Positions 9,412 through 19,511 of a stretch of 64,000 nt of DNA are shown in pieces; position 1 is the first letter of the stretch; each line of letters begins with the position of its first letter. Under the pieces are notes generated by a model. It was given only the letters and a program-made list of their open reading frames with translations, did not search any database and had not been told where the DNA came from. The stretch covers positions 3,782,001 through 3,846,000 of the forward strand of contig NZ_JACHMO010000001.1 of assembly GCF_014205015.1 (NCBI RefSeq), written 5' to 3'. Source of the stretch: Saccharothrix ecbatanensis. GTDB lineage: Bacteria; Actinomycetota; Actinomycetes; Mycobacteriales; Pseudonocardiaceae. Made by a program: the position numbers and the translations under genes.

Positions 9412-12102
9412 ATGACGAGACGCACGCACCCCATCGTGGCCCTGCAAGCGTTGACCCTCGCCGTGATCGCGACCGGGGCCCTGCTGGTACAGCCGGCCTA
9501 CGCAGCCGTGACGAGCTTCTACGTCGACCCCGTCAACGGCAGGGACGGCAACTCCGGCACCAGTGCCGAAGCTGCCGTCAAGACGATCCAGCGTGCCCAG
9601 GAGAAGGTCCGGGCGGTGAATTCCGCCATGTCCGGCGACATCGTGGTGAACCTCCGAGGGGGCATCTACGCCTTGACGACTCCGATCAATTTCACGACAG
9701 AGGATTCGGGCAGCAACGGCCACTCCGTCATATACCGCGCCTATGGCACAGAGACGCCCGTCGTGACCAGCGGTAAGACCATCACCGGCTGGACCGCGGC
9801 CGACAACGGTCAGTACAAGGCGCCGCTGGCGGAATTGAACTTGCGGCAGATGTACGTCAACGGTGTCCGCGGCACCCGTGCCCGCTATCCCGATATCGGG
9901 TCGAACTTCCAGCTTCAGTCGAGCGACCTGGAAAAACGGGTCCTCCGCGTACTCGGCACGCAGGTCGACGACTGGGAGAACTTCAGTCAGGTCGAGATGG
10001 TGCTGCAACTGCAATGGGCGGAGAACTTCCTGCGACTGAAGTCCTACACCAACGCAAACGGCCTGGCGAGCGTGTCCATCCAGGACCGCGAGGCGGACAT
10101 CCTGTTCAAGCGCCCTTACCCGCGCTTGTCGAACGGGGCGCCGCTGCACTTCGAGAACGCCCACGAGTTCCTCACCGAACCCGGTGAGTTCTACGTGGAC
10201 ACCGTCGAGAAGGTGGTGTACTACCTGCCTCGAGCAGGGGAGAACATGTCGACGGCGATCGTGCAGGCGCCCACCCTCGAGACACTCTTCCGCATCAAGG
10301 GGACCGACCTCGACAACCCGCTTCACAACCTGAATTTCTCAGGGATCACCTTCACCCAGACGACCTGGATGGAGGCGACCAAGCACGGTCTCCTCAACGG
10401 CCAGGGCGGCAACTACAACCTGTCCGCCGACACCAACAACAACCAGTACGTCGACCGTCCGCCGGCCGGCGTCTACGTCGCCTACGCCGATGCCGTGTCC
10501 TTCACCGGCAACACCTTCACCCAGATGGGAGCCACCGCTCTCGACGTGCACCGCGGCGTCCACAACAGCACCGTCACCGGCAACGTCGTCCACGACACAG
10601 CGGGGAACGGGATCATGGTGGGCAAGTTCTCCGATCCCACGGTGGAGTTCCACACGGTGTACAACCCGCCGATTTCGCCCGAGGGAGAGGACGTCCGTGA
10701 GGTAGTCGCAGGCATCACGGTCACCAACAACCTGATCAACCGGGTGGCCCAGGACTACCTCGGCACGGCTGGCATCAACGCCGGTTTCATCAAGGACACC
10801 ACGATCAACCACAACGACATCTCCGACGGAGCGTGGGCCGGGATCTCATTGGGCTGGGGCTGGTAGGTCGCGACGAACGCGTCAGGCAACAACACCGTGA
10901 GCCACAACCGGGTCGGCAACGTGCTCAACCAGCTCTGTGACGCCGGCGGGATCTACCACCTGTCCAACAGCCCGGACACCGTGTTCGCCGAGAACTACAT
11001 CCACGACGTGGAACGAACCCCGACGGCATGCGGCTCCCCCGTCGGAGGCATCTACCTCGACGAGGGCTCGGACAACATGACCATCCGGAACAACGTCCTG
11101 TCGAACACCACCAACTTCATCATCCAGAACCGCAACGGCTCCAACGTCACCAAGTCCGACAACACGACCACCGGGACCTCGACCATGGTGGCATCGGGTC
11201 TGGAGGCGGGCTACCGGGGATTGCTGGCGAAGATCAACCTGGCGTACGCCAAGACGACATCCACCTCCTCGGACTACAGCACGAGCTTCGGGAGCGCCAA
11301 GGCCATCGACAACAACGCGTCGACGGGCTGGTCGCCGACTGGGAGCGACACCTCGCCGTGGTGGCAGGTCGACCTCGGCGCACCGTACGCACTGGGTCAG
11401 TTCTCGCTCACGACACGCCACGAACAAGACCAGCCGGAGACCCGCAGCAGCTTCGAGGTGAGAGGCTCCAACGACCCGGACTTCGCCGGCTACGTCGTTC
11501 TGGGGCGGCAGGACTCCGCGACACTTCCATACGGCGCTACGCTGACCGGCAAGATCGACGTACGGCAGAAGTTCCGCTATGTCCGTGTCGCCAAGACCGA
11601 CAGCGCCTACTTCTACATCACCGAACTCAGCGTGCAGCAGGCCGGCGGCGCCTTGGAGGGTTCCGCCACCACACCTGATTTCAACCCGTCGACCTACTAC
11701 ACGATCAAGAACGTGAACAGTGGCCTGCTGGCCGACGTACACGACAGCTCCACCGCCGACGGCGCGGCCGCGGTCCAGCGTGCCGCCAACAACGGGCTGG
11801 CCCAGCAATGGTCCGTCGTCCGGGTGAGCGGCAACCTGTACAAGATCGTCAACCGCAACAGCGGCAAGGCCCTCGATGTCAACAGCGGTTCCCACACGAA
11901 GGGGACGAAGCTGATCCAGTGGACTTACCACGGCGGGAACAACCAACTCTGGTACTTCGAACCGACGAGCGCCGGATACGTCATCCGCAACTTCGAGACC
12001 AGACAGGCCGCGGAGACCTCCGCCGGCTCGACCGCCGACGGAGCGGGCCTGGCTCAGTGGGCCGCCCTCAACCAACCCCACCAACTCTGGACGATCCAAT
12101 GA
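9412..12102 (+). pseudogene. GH141-like beta-helix glycosidase with CBM32 and ricin domains, split by an in-frame TAG
   Basis: The frame from ATG 9412 (AAGGAGG just upstream) to 12102 is open except for TAG at 10864-10866. The N-terminal 484 residues have a Sec signal (about 1-31), the opening FYVDPVNGRDGNSGTSAEAA and many right-handed beta-helix rungs, as in GH141 (known members: alpha-L-fucosidase, xylanase). The same frame resumes at once with further rungs (SHNRVGNVL, IYLDEGSDNMTIRNNV), then a F5/8-type C (CBM32) domain with AIDNNASTGW and WWQVDLG, and a ricin-type trefoil ending QLWTIQ. The stop falls between W and V inside the catalytic fold, so the truncated product is probably inactive. 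Real mutation, readthrough or sequencing error all fit. Confidence 0.8.
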
Positions 12103-12743
12103 CGAGCACCGGTCTGGTCGAATGATGTGAGCGGCACCGAACGCGTCGACTGCAACGGAACCTGAACCCGTCGGCGCGTCGTACCGGCACGAGGTGGCGC
12201 CTCCCATTGCGGCTGTGGTTCCGAACCATGCCGCCTCGGTGGCGGCACTGCGTCTTTCCGGCCCTACGCCGGTTGCCACCCCAGAAGCGGTGTTGTCCGA
12301 TGCGGGGTGAGCAACGAGACCACCTGTCTCCGGCAACCACAGCTCCACACCGTGCCGTTCCAGCACCACGCGCAAGGTGTCGAGTCGGGCGTTGTCGAAG
12401 AAGGCGCCGGCATCACGGCCATCAACTCCGACCACGTGACGATCGACGGCAACCGGGTGCACGGCGTTCGTCCCCCGGCACACGACATCGTGGGCAAGCA
12501 GCGGAAGGCCGGCAGCACACCGGACCGCAGGTCCTCGCTTACCTCATCCTCGCCGCGGCACACGTCCGCCGCCGGCAACCCTGACGGCGTCTGTGCTCGA
12601 TCCACCCATCGGAAGGAGTCGCCGCAGCTCGTGACACCGGTCGCGGGCATCCCTCGGCCGGCGCGGTACTCGCGTCGGACAGCCGCGTCGACAGGACGCT
12701 CGATGCGGAAGCACCCATTGCATCAATGGAGATGGGAAGACAC
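12103..12743. other. Gene-poor gap between the beta-helix gene and the first clan-A glycosidase
   Basis: No complete gene is visible. On the plus strand around 12395-12475 one frame reads EEGAGITAINSDHVTIDGNR, a typical beta-helix rung pattern, so part of the gap may be the remnant of another beta-helix protein. The promoter of the glycosidase gene at 12744 must lie near the right end, but I see no clear boxes. Confidence 0.45.
12395..12475 (+). pseudogene. Possible remnant of a beta-helix repeat protein
   Basis: About 27 codons read like one or two rungs of a right-handed beta-helix (G-I-T-A-I-N-S-D-H-V-T-I-D-G-N-R-V-H-G), resembling rungs of the neighbouring GH141-like gene. The flanking codons in the same frame lose the pattern at once. 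There is no start or signal peptide in place. Confidence 0.35.
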
Positions 12744-15011
12744 ATGCACGAAACGCGCAGCGCGAAATCCACATTCGCGCGCCGGACCTCCATAGTCACC
12801 GCGCTCACGGTGATCCTGGCTGGTGTAGGAGCTCTCCCCGCCTCGTCGGCCGAACCTCCAGCGGTCACCGTCGACTACGCGAACGGTGTCCGCGACGTCC
12901 GGCACGTCGGACAGGGCTTCCTCTACGGGCTGGCGCAAGACGGCACGGGAGCGGCCAACGCGTTCCTCAACCCGCTGAAGCCCAACATCATGCGCGGAGG
13001 AGGCGCCCGCATCCCGGGCCAGGGGTGGATCGGTGACGGTTACGTCGCCGGAACCGGGTACGGCGCGCGCATCCGGGCCGCGTTGGACCAGGCGAAGGTC
13101 ACCACGCAGACGTACGGCGCCGAGTTCAACCTCATGTTCAACGACCTGTGGGGCGCGGACACCGGCCAGCCGTCGGACAGCCGCTACCCCTGCGACGACA
13201 ACAACTGCTCCAACTGGGTCACCTTCGTGGAGCAGGTGGTGTCCGACGTCGAGGCGGCGGGCCTGAAGGTGACCTACGAGCCGTGGAACGAGCCGGACAA
13301 CCGCCCGTTCTGGCCAAGGGACATGAACAGCTCGCAGTACTTCGCGATGTGGGACACGGCCTTCAAGACGATCCGCCGCCTGGACCCCGACGCCCGCATC
13401 GAAGGACCGGCGACGTACGTCCTGGACGAGGACGTGATCGACGCGTTCCTCGACCACGTGGTCGACGCCGGCACCGTCCCGGACGTGCTGGACCACCACA
13501 ACCTGCGGAACGAGGACCCGATCGTCGTCGGCCAGATGCTGGACCGCCGGCTCGCCGACCACGGGCTGTCGAACGTCCAGACCTCGATCAACGAGTACCT
13601 GAGCCGGGACCAGCTCAACCCCGGCGGGACGGCCTGGTACCTGTCCCGGCTCGCCCGTTCCGGTATCGACCTGGCCGCCCGCGGTGTCTACCCGCAGGAG
13701 TACCCGGGTCAGCAGCCCTGCTGCATGGCTGACGACCTCGGCGGGATCCTGACCCCCACGCCGAACGGGCTCGCGCCCAGCGGTGAGTACTGGGCGTACC
13801 GGGCGTTCGCCGACCTGAGCGGGAAGTTCGTGAACGCGACCGGGCAGGGTGCGGTCGAGGCACTCGCGTCCTACGACCACGCGGCTCAGCGCTCCGTCGT
13901 CCTCGTGGGCGCGACCCCGGGCGGCACATCGGCCTACACGGGGCCGGTAACATTGAACCTCAAGCGCATCTCGTCGGCGGCGGCCCTCGCGTCCGGCGGC
14001 GCGGTCCGTGTCCAGGTCAAGAGGATTCCGGATCGTACGGTCCTCGTGGATCCCGTGGTCGTGTCCGACCAGATCGTCACGGTGACCGAGGGGGCCGCGA
14101 GCGTCCAGCTCGCGTTCGCCAACTCCGCCGAGGCCCTGGCGGTCTACATCACACCTGCCAATCGGGCCGCCACCACGTTCGTCGACTCGTCGACGACCTC
14201 GGGACCGAACCGCTTCTCGTTCGACTCGGCGTGGAAGACAGCGTCCGGGATCGCCGACCTTTACGCGGGGACGGCGACCACGCAGGCTGAGCAGGCTCCG
14301 ACGTCCATGACGTTCACGTTCACCGGCACCGGGGTCACCATCCACGGTGTCCAGGACAAAGACCAGGGCATCAGCGAGTACTCGCTCGACGGCGGCACCA
14401 AGGTCGTCAAGGACGGCTACAGCCCGATGCGGGATTCGCAGGCGGTGCTGTACTCCGTCTCGGGCCTGTCGAACACCACGCACACGTTGAAGATCACCGC
14501 TCCCGCGACGAAGAACCCGGCCGGCACCAGCACGATCGTCGCCATCGACGCGGCCGAGGTCACGGTGCCCGGACTCGGCGTGAACCTCCTGGCGAACCCG
14601 GGATTCGAGCAGAACCTCACCGACTGGACCTCGACCCTCGACACCGCCGCGAGCTACACCGAAGGTCAAGTCGGCACGGTGGCGCCGCACAGCGGGAAGC
14701 TGCGGCTGACGCACTACTCCGGTAGCCCGTTCCAGGCATTCACCTCCCAAACCGTGGCCGTGCCGAACGGCACGTACGCGGCGACCGCTTGGGTTGTCCG
14801 CGGCGGCAACCACAACGCCAGCTACTTCGAGGTCAAGGACTACGGCGGAACTGCGCGAACCGTCGGCATCCCCTCGACGAGCATGTGGCGTCAGGTGGTG
14901 ATCACCGGGATCACCGTGACCGACGGCGAGGTCACCGTCGGGCTCTACGACAACGGAAACGCCGGCAACTGGACATCCGTCGACGACGTTCAACTGTACC
15001 GAACGAGTTAG
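12744..15011 (+). CDS. Secreted clan-A (GH39-like) glycosidase with C-terminal beta-sandwich modules
   Basis: A retaining (beta/alpha)8 glycosidase by motif; substrate and family are unassigned. After a Sec signal (about 1-36, ending A-S-S-A) come RGGGARIPGQGW, the acid/base region YEPWNEPDN and the nucleophile region SINEYLSRDQ, as in clan GH-A. Then a beta-sandwich of about 150 residues and a final module beginning NLLANPGFEQNLTDW, likely carbohydrate-binding. It is a paralogue of the protein at 21389, sharing motifs and the last module. I prefer ATG 12744 (GGGAAG upstream); 12726 and 12732 are in-frame alternatives. Convergent with the LacI gene across strong hairpins. Confidence 0.75.
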   Translation: MHETRSAKSTFARRTSIVTALTVILAGVGALPASSAEPPAVTVDYANGVRDVRHVGQGFLYGLAQDGTGAANAFLNPLKPNIMRGGGARIPGQGWIGDGYVAGTGYGARIRAALDQAKVTTQTYGAEFNLMFNDLWGADTGQPSDSRYPCDDNNCSNWVTFVEQVVSDVEAAGLKVTYEPWNEPDNRPFWPRDMNSSQYFAMWDTAFKTIRRLDPDARIEGPATYVLDEDVIDAFLDHVVDAGTVPDVLDHHNLRNEDPIVVGQMLDRRLADHGLSNVQTSINEYLSRDQLNPGGTAWYLSRLARSGIDLAARGVYPQEYPGQQPCCMADDLGGILTPTPNGLAPSGEYWAYRAFADLSGKFVNATGQGAVEALASYDHAAQRSVVLVGATPGGTSAYTGPVTLNLKRISSAAALASGGAVRVQVKRIPDRTVLVDPVVVSDQIVTVTEGAASVQLAFANSAEALAVYITPANRAATTFVDSSTTSGPNRFSFDSAWKTASGIADLYAGTATTQAEQAPTSMTFTFTGTGVTIHGVQDKDQGISEYSLDGGTKVVKDGYSPMRDSQAVLYSVSGLSNTTHTLKITAPATKNPAGTSTIVAIDAAEVTVPGLGVNLLANPGFEQNLTDWTSTLDTAASYTEGQVGTVAPHSGKLRLTHYSGSPFQAFTSQTVAVPNGTYAATAWVVRGGNHNASYFEVKDYGGTARTVGIPSTSMWRQVVITGITVTDGEVTVGLYDNGNAGNWTSVDDVQLYRTS

Positions 15012-15040
15012 CTGTCGAGGCCCGGTAGCGCCTGAAGCGG

Positions 15041-15108
15041 GGACGGGTCTTTCGTCGGCAGGAACGAGAAGCTCCAACGACTACTCGCACCGGCCGAAAG
15101 ACCCGTCC
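15041..15108. repeat. 14-bp inverted repeat with 40-base loop
   Basis: GGACGGGTCTTTCG (15041-15054) and CGAAAGACCCGTCC (15095-15108) are exact reverse complements. The repeat sits 29 bases after the glycosidase stop and just before a second, tighter hairpin, in the gap between convergent genes. Confidence 0.6.
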
Positions 15109-15127
15109 TCCACCGACCGGATCCGGT

Positions 15128-15156
15128 GACCTGCGGTTCAGGCTGAACCGCAGGTC
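15128..15156. terminator. Compact stem-loop between convergent genes
   Basis: GACCTGCGGTTCAG (15128-15141) and CTGAACCGCAGGTC (15143-15156) form a near-continuous dyad around one G, in practice a 12-bp stem with a 5-base loop. It probably ends transcripts of the 12744 glycosidase and of the LacI gene. Confidence 0.7.
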
Positions 15157-15244
15157 GCGACGGCGCGGTTCGACCTCACTACTCCACCATCGAGGTCTGG
15201 ACCATGGGCTCAGAACGCGACGCCCTGCGAGCACCTGGCAATCG

Positions 15245-16264
15245 CTACTGCTTGCTTCCAGCGGTCGATGCCCGGGGAACGAGGCGCGGCGCGACACGGG
15301 TGATTCCCGATGGCGGTTCGCCTGCGATCGCGGCGGCGAGCCCCAGGGCTGCGAGGCGGCCCACCTCTTCGAGGTTCATGTCGATCGTGGTGATGGGCGG
15401 GCGGGAGTGGGAGCTGTAGAGCTCCCAGTTGTCGAAGCCGACCACAGCCACGTCGTGGGGCACTTCGCGTCCGTAGTCACGCAACACGTCCACGACACCG
15501 CGGGCAATCTGGTCGTTCGCGCAGAAGACGGCATCGAACTCGTCCCGTCCCTGCAGGAGCGATTCCGCTCCGTAGCGTCCCCACTCCTCGCTCCAGTCGC
15601 CGTAGGCGTTTGCCGGCCCGACGATCTCGAGCCCGTGGCGCCGGGCGGCACGCACAGCGCCTTCCAACCGTTCCTTGGCCGCGTTGTAGGTGGGGTCACC
15701 GGTGAGCACCGCGATCGACCGACGGCCGCCCTCGACCAGGTGGTCGATGGCGAGTCGCGCTCCCTCGTAATTGTCCGAGAGGTAGGACGCGTCTGCTGTG
15801 GAGGTCGAGGGGGCGAAGGCGTAGGTGGCTCCCACAGGCAGCAGTTCGGCGAGTGAGGGGCGCGCGTCATCACTGTGCCCGACGACGATGATGCCGTCCA
15901 CCTTCCGTCCGAGCAGCGTTGCGATCTGATGCCGTTCGCGGATGGGGTCCCGCCGTGCGTCGGTGAGGATTATCGACGTCGACTCGACTCCGAGCGTGTT
16001 CTCCACGCCCGAGAGGATCGGCAGCACGAACCGGTTCGCCAGGTCGGCTGTCAGGAGTCCGATCACGCCGGTGGTGGCGGAGTTGAGCGCCTTGGCGAAG
16101 TGGTTGGGGACGAAGCCCAGGGTCCGCGCCGCCTCCTCGACGCGCCGGCGCGTCGCTGCGCTCACCACGGTCTTGCCGTTCAACGCCTTCGACGCAGTAG
16201 CCAAGGACACGCCCGCGGTCTGCGCGACGGTCGCCAGCGTGACCGCTTTCGCCTTACCAGCCAT
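15245..16264 (-). CDS. LacI-family transcriptional regulator
   Basis: A 339-residue repressor-type protein. Residues 8-55 form the LacI helix-turn-helix with hinge (VTLATVAQTAGVSLATASKALNG). The rest is a periplasmic-binding-protein-like sensor domain, with GLLTADLANRF near the start and DAVFCANDQIARGVVDVL and VAVVGFDNWELYS near the end. I chose ATG 16264, preceded by AGGGGGA; the in-frame extension to 16321 has no ribosome site and crosses the promoter. It is divergent from the CUT1 importer operon. A perfect palindrome in the shared promoter region is its most likely operator, so it should control both the operon and itself in response to an imported sugar. Confidence 0.93.
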   Translation of the reverse strand: MAGKAKAVTLATVAQTAGVSLATASKALNGKTVVSAATRRRVEEAARTLGFVPNHFAKALNSATTGVIGLLTADLANRFVLPILSGVENTLGVESTSIILTDARRDPIRERHQIATLLGRKVDGIIVVGHSDDARPSLAELLPVGATYAFAPSTSTADASYLSDNYEGARLAIDHLVEGGRRSIAVLTGDPTYNAAKERLEGAVRAARRHGLEIVGPANAYGDWSEEWGRYGAESLLQGRDEFDAVFCANDQIARGVVDVLRDYGREVPHDVAVVGFDNWELYSSHSRPPITTIDMNLEEVGRLAALGLAAAIAGEPPSGITRVAPRLVPRASTAGSKQ

Positions 16265-16323
16265 ACGTCCCCCTGAGACTTCTGCGCGAGGGTGTCCCAC
16301 TCGCACGTGACACGCCAACACCG

Positions 16324-16352
16324 TTGACCTCGTTCGGACACGATGCTAGCGT
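16324..16352 (+). promoter_or_regulatory. Promoter of the CUT1 importer operon
   Basis: TTGACC (16324-16329) and TAGCGT (16347-16352) are separated by exactly 17 bases, a good housekeeping-sigma promoter. The predicted start falls inside the palindrome at 16357-16370, leaving a leader of about 60 bases before ATG 16420. Confidence 0.6.
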
Positions 16353-16371
16353 CCGCTGAAACTAGTTTCAA
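16343..16371 (-). promoter_or_regulatory. Promoter of the LacI regulator gene
   Basis: On the minus strand TTGAAA (16366-16371) and TAGCAT (16343-16348) are separated by 17 bases. The -35 box lies within the operator palindrome, and the -10 box overlaps that of the divergent promoter by two bases, so the two promoters probably exclude each other and are both repressible. Confidence 0.6.
16357..16370. promoter_or_regulatory. LacI-type operator palindrome
   Basis: TGAAACTAGTTTCA is a perfect 14-bp palindrome, the usual size and symmetry for LacI-family sites. It covers the start region of the importer promoter and the -35 box of the regulator promoter. The divergent LacI gene is the likely binder. 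Confidence 0.7.
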
Positions 16372-16419
16372 GGTTTTCAGCCACAGCGTGCCTGACGACC
16401 GGGAGAGGCAGACCATCAC

Positions 16420-17658
16420 ATGAGAACAACGAAGTTCCTCCGCATCGCCGCGGTCGCCGCGGCGACCTCGATCCTCGCCGCGATGACCGCCTGCTCATCC
16501 TCCGGCGGCGACGATTCCTCCTACACGCTGTGGGACCCGTACCCGCAGTTCGACAACAACTCGGACTGGGCCAAGCGGATCAGCAAGTGTGCCGATGCGG
16601 CCGGGGTGACCCTCAAGCGCACGGGCTACGACTCCCAGACGCTCACCAACCAGGCCCTCCTCAGCGCGCAGGAGGGTTCCCTGCCTGACGTCATCCTGTA
16701 CGACAACCCCGGTGTGTCGACCCTCGCGTCCACGGGGGCCCTGGTCACGATGGAGGAGGTCGGGCTCGACACCGGCGATGTCGACAAGAACCTCCTGGCA
16801 CCGGGAGTGGTCGACGGCAAGACGTACGGCATTCCCGTCGGTGCGAACACCCTCGCCCTCTACTACAACAAGGAGATCCTCGACAAGGCGGGTGTGGACC
16901 CGGCGCGCATCACCGACTGGGCCTCACTTACCAAAGCCTTGGAAGCGGTCAAGGCCGCGGGGCACAAGGGAATCACCTTCGCGGGCTTCGCCAGCGAGGA
17001 GGGCACGTTCCAGTTCGAACCGTTCTTCTGGGGAGCCGGGGCGAACCTGTCGCGGCTGGACTCCCCCGAGGCCGTCGAGGCGCTCTCGTTGTGGAAGGAC
17101 TGGCTCGACCGCGGACTGGCGCCGAGCTCGGTGATCTCGAACTCCCAGACGACCAGCTGGGACGAGTTCTCGACCGGCGAGGTCGGCTTCAGCGTCAACG
17201 GCACCTGGCAGGCGATCAGCGGTACCGAACAAGGGTTCGAGACCGGGTTCACGACCATCCCGGCCAAGGACGGCGGAGTGGCGCCTTCACCGACCGGTGG
17301 CGAGTTCATGCTCATGCCGGTCAAGTCGGACACCGCACGCTACGGCGCCTCCAAGAAGATCGTCGAGTGCATGAGCACGCCGGAGGGGCAGGTCGAGACC
17401 GCCATCACGCACTCGTACTACATCCCCGCCACCAAGGCCGCGCAGGAAGCCCTGCTCGAGAAGCACCCTGAGCTGAAGGTGTGGGTGGAGGCCGTTCGCT
17501 CAGCGCGCGGTCGCACGAGCGAACTCGGAGCGGACTACCCGAAGGTCTCCGAGCAGGTCTGGACCGCGGTCCAGAACGCGTTGAGCGGAGCCATGACGCC
17601 CGAGGAAGCCCTCAGGGACGCACAGAAGGCCGCGCAGGACGCCATCGGCACGAACTGA
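16420..17658 (+). CDS. CUT1-type extracellular sugar-binding lipoprotein
   Basis: A 412-residue solute-binding protein of the family-1 (MalE-like) type that captures an oligosaccharide at the cell surface. The signal peptide ends with lipobox M-T-A-C, followed by a Ser/Gly linker. Body motifs include YGIPVGANTLALYYNKEI and GEVGFSVNGTWQ, both typical of the family. It is first in an operon with two permeases and a cytoplasmic glycosidase, and divergent from a LacI regulator. No ATPase gene is present, so a shared MsiK-type ATPase elsewhere probably energises the importer, as is usual in actinomycetes. Confidence 0.93.
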   Translation: MRTTKFLRIAAVAAATSILAAMTACSSSGGDDSSYTLWDPYPQFDNNSDWAKRISKCADAAGVTLKRTGYDSQTLTNQALLSAQEGSLPDVILYDNPGVSTLASTGALVTMEEVGLDTGDVDKNLLAPGVVDGKTYGIPVGANTLALYYNKEILDKAGVDPARITDWASLTKALEAVKAAGHKGITFAGFASEEGTFQFEPFFWGAGANLSRLDSPEAVEALSLWKDWLDRGLAPSSVISNSQTTSWDEFSTGEVGFSVNGTWQAISGTEQGFETGFTTIPAKDGGVAPSPTGGEFMLMPVKSDTARYGASKKIVECMSTPEGQVETAITHSYYIPATKAAQEALLEKHPELKVWVEAVRSARGRTSELGADYPKVSEQVWTAVQNALSGAMTPEEALRDAQKAAQDAIGTN

Positions 17659-17686
17659 GGCACGAGCGAGACGAGGAGTGGTTCCG

Positions 17687-18655
17687 GTGTCGACGACGAC
17701 TACCCGACGCTACGAATCAGACAGCAAGGAAGAGGATGTCGAGGGAGTCGGGACCGTCGGCCGTCGGCGTCGCTTGACCACCGAGAGATGGGCCGCGATC
17801 GGATTTCTCGCGCCGCTCATCGCCTACCTGGTCGCCTTCTACATCTTCCCGCTCTACCGCAACATCGAACTGAGCCTCCACGACTACACGCCGGTGGCAT
17901 TCGTCACGGGCAACGCCCGGTTCGTGGGGTTCGACAACTTCATCGACATGTTCACGAGCAGGACATTCAGCACCGCCCTGCGCAACACCGTCCTGTTCAC
18001 GTTGATATCTATCGCGTTCCAGTTCACGATCGGCCTCGGCCTTGCCGTCTACTTCCGCAAGGTGTTCCCGCTGTCCCGCCTGCTGCGCGCCCTGTTCCTG
18101 GTGCCCTGGCTCCTCCCGCTGATCGTCTCGGGATCGACGTGGGCGTGGCTGCTCAACAGCGAGAGCGGCATCGTCAACGCCGCCCTGCGAATGTTGGGGA
18201 TGGACCCCGTCAACTGGCTGGTCTCGCCGGACACGGCATTGACTTCCGTGATCATCGCCAACATCTGGCTGGGAATTCCGTTCAACCTGGTCGTGCTCTA
18301 CTCCGGGTTGCAGAACATTCCAGGTGACGTCTACGAGGCGGCGCTGGTCGACGGCGCCAGTGCCTGGCGCACCTTCTGGAGTGTGACCCTTCCACTCCTC
18401 AAGCCCGTCGCCGCGATCACGTTGCTCCTCGGTTTCGTCTACACGCTCAAAGTCGTGGACATCATCTGGATCATGACGGCCGGCGGGCCCGGCGATTCCT
18501 CGACCACCTTCGCCACCTGGTCGTACCGCGAGGCGTTCGGGACCGGGAACCCCGAATTCAGTCCCGCGGCGGCCGTCGGGAACGTGCTCATCCTCATCGC
18601 GCTCACCATGGGCGCGATCTACCTCCGCACTCAACGCCGCATGGACGCGTCATGA
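17687..18655 (+). CDS. CUT1 sugar ABC transporter permease (MalF-type)
   Basis: An inner-membrane permease of about 322 residues with six hydrophobic segments after a charged N-terminal tail (RRYESDSKEEDVE). The coupling loop EAALVDGASAWRTFWSVTLP matches the EAA motif that contacts the ATPase. I prefer GTG 17687, 8 bases after GAGGAG; GTG 17678 overlaps that site. The stop overlaps the next permease start (ATGA at 18652-18655). Confidence 0.92.
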   Translation: MSTTTTRRYESDSKEEDVEGVGTVGRRRRLTTERWAAIGFLAPLIAYLVAFYIFPLYRNIELSLHDYTPVAFVTGNARFVGFDNFIDMFTSRTFSTALRNTVLFTLISIAFQFTIGLGLAVYFRKVFPLSRLLRALFLVPWLLPLIVSGSTWAWLLNSESGIVNAALRMLGMDPVNWLVSPDTALTSVIIANIWLGIPFNLVVLYSGLQNIPGDVYEAALVDGASAWRTFWSVTLPLLKPVAAITLLLGFVYTLKVVDIIWIMTAGGPGDSSTTFATWSYREAFGTGNPEFSPAAAVGNVLILIALTMGAIYLRTQRRMDAS

Positions 18656-19467
18656 CCACACGCCGCTGGATCAAGACACTACCGGCACTGTGCTTCACCG
18701 CAGTGATGTTGTTCCCGGTCTACTGGATGATCAACGTGTCGTTCACGAAGTCCAGCGACCTGCGCAAGAGCAACCCTCATCTTTTCCCGGTCGATCCGAC
18801 GCTCGAGGGATACACCGCCGTCCTCTCACAGCAGTTGCCGAGTCTCGGCACAAGTCTGCTCATCGGCCTCGGCACGGTAGCGGTCACCCTCGTCATCGCC
18901 GCTCCCGCAGGATTCGCGCTGGCGAAGCTGCACATGAGGGGACGCGGCGCGCTCAACTTCGCACTGCTCGCCGCGCAGATGATTCCGGGCGTCGTCATGG
19001 CCATGGGCTTCTACGCGATCTACTTGCGCATGGGCCTGCTGAACAGCATCCCCGGAGTCATCATCGCCGACTCGACCATCGCGGTGCCGTTCGGCGTGCT
19101 CTTGTTCACCGCGTTCATGTCCGGACTGCCCAACGAGTTGATCCAGGCCGCGAAGATCGACGGGGCGGGCACCTGGAGAACCTTCCGCTCGATCGTGCTC
19201 CCGCTCAGCCGGAACTCGATGGTGACGGTGTCGCTGTTTTCCTTCCTGTGGGCGTGGTCGGACTTCATCTTCGCATCCACACTCGCCCGCGGCGCCGAGT
19301 ACGTGCCGGTGACGATCGGAATCTACAAGTACATGGGGAACAACACTTCCCAATGGAACGCGATCATGGCGACGGCCGTCATCGCCTCGATTCCCGCCGC
19401 CATCCTGCTTGTCATCGCCCAACGATACGTGGCCGCCGGCGTGACAGCCGGCGCAATCAAGGACTAG
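18652..19467 (+). CDS. CUT1 sugar ABC transporter permease (MalG-type)
   Basis: The partner permease, 271 residues, six predicted membrane segments. It opens with a hydrophobic helix and FPVYWMINVSFTKSSDL, typical of MalG homologues, and carries the EAA-type loop QAAKIDGAGTWRTFRSIVLP. It overlaps the upstream permease by 4 bp and is followed after 44 bp by the GH63-like gene, so all four are probably co-transcribed. Confidence 0.92.
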   Translation: MTTRRWIKTLPALCFTAVMLFPVYWMINVSFTKSSDLRKSNPHLFPVDPTLEGYTAVLSQQLPSLGTSLLIGLGTVAVTLVIAAPAGFALAKLHMRGRGALNFALLAAQMIPGVVMAMGFYAIYLRMGLLNSIPGVIIADSTIAVPFGVLLFTAFMSGLPNELIQAAKIDGAGTWRTFRSIVLPLSRNSMVTVSLFSFLWAWSDFIFASTLARGAEYVPVTIGIYKYMGNNTSQWNAIMATAVIASIPAAILLVIAQRYVAAGVTAGAIKD

Positions 19468-19511
19468 TAGATCACGAGACCGTCGGTCCGCTACCCAGAA
19501 GGACACCTCCG

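Noticed and set aside
12723..15077. Long minus-strand open frame opposite the first clan-A glycosidase
   Set aside because: It reads as antisense of a gene with signal peptide and catalytic motifs, and contains repeated Arg/Val/Asp-rich sequence with no domain.
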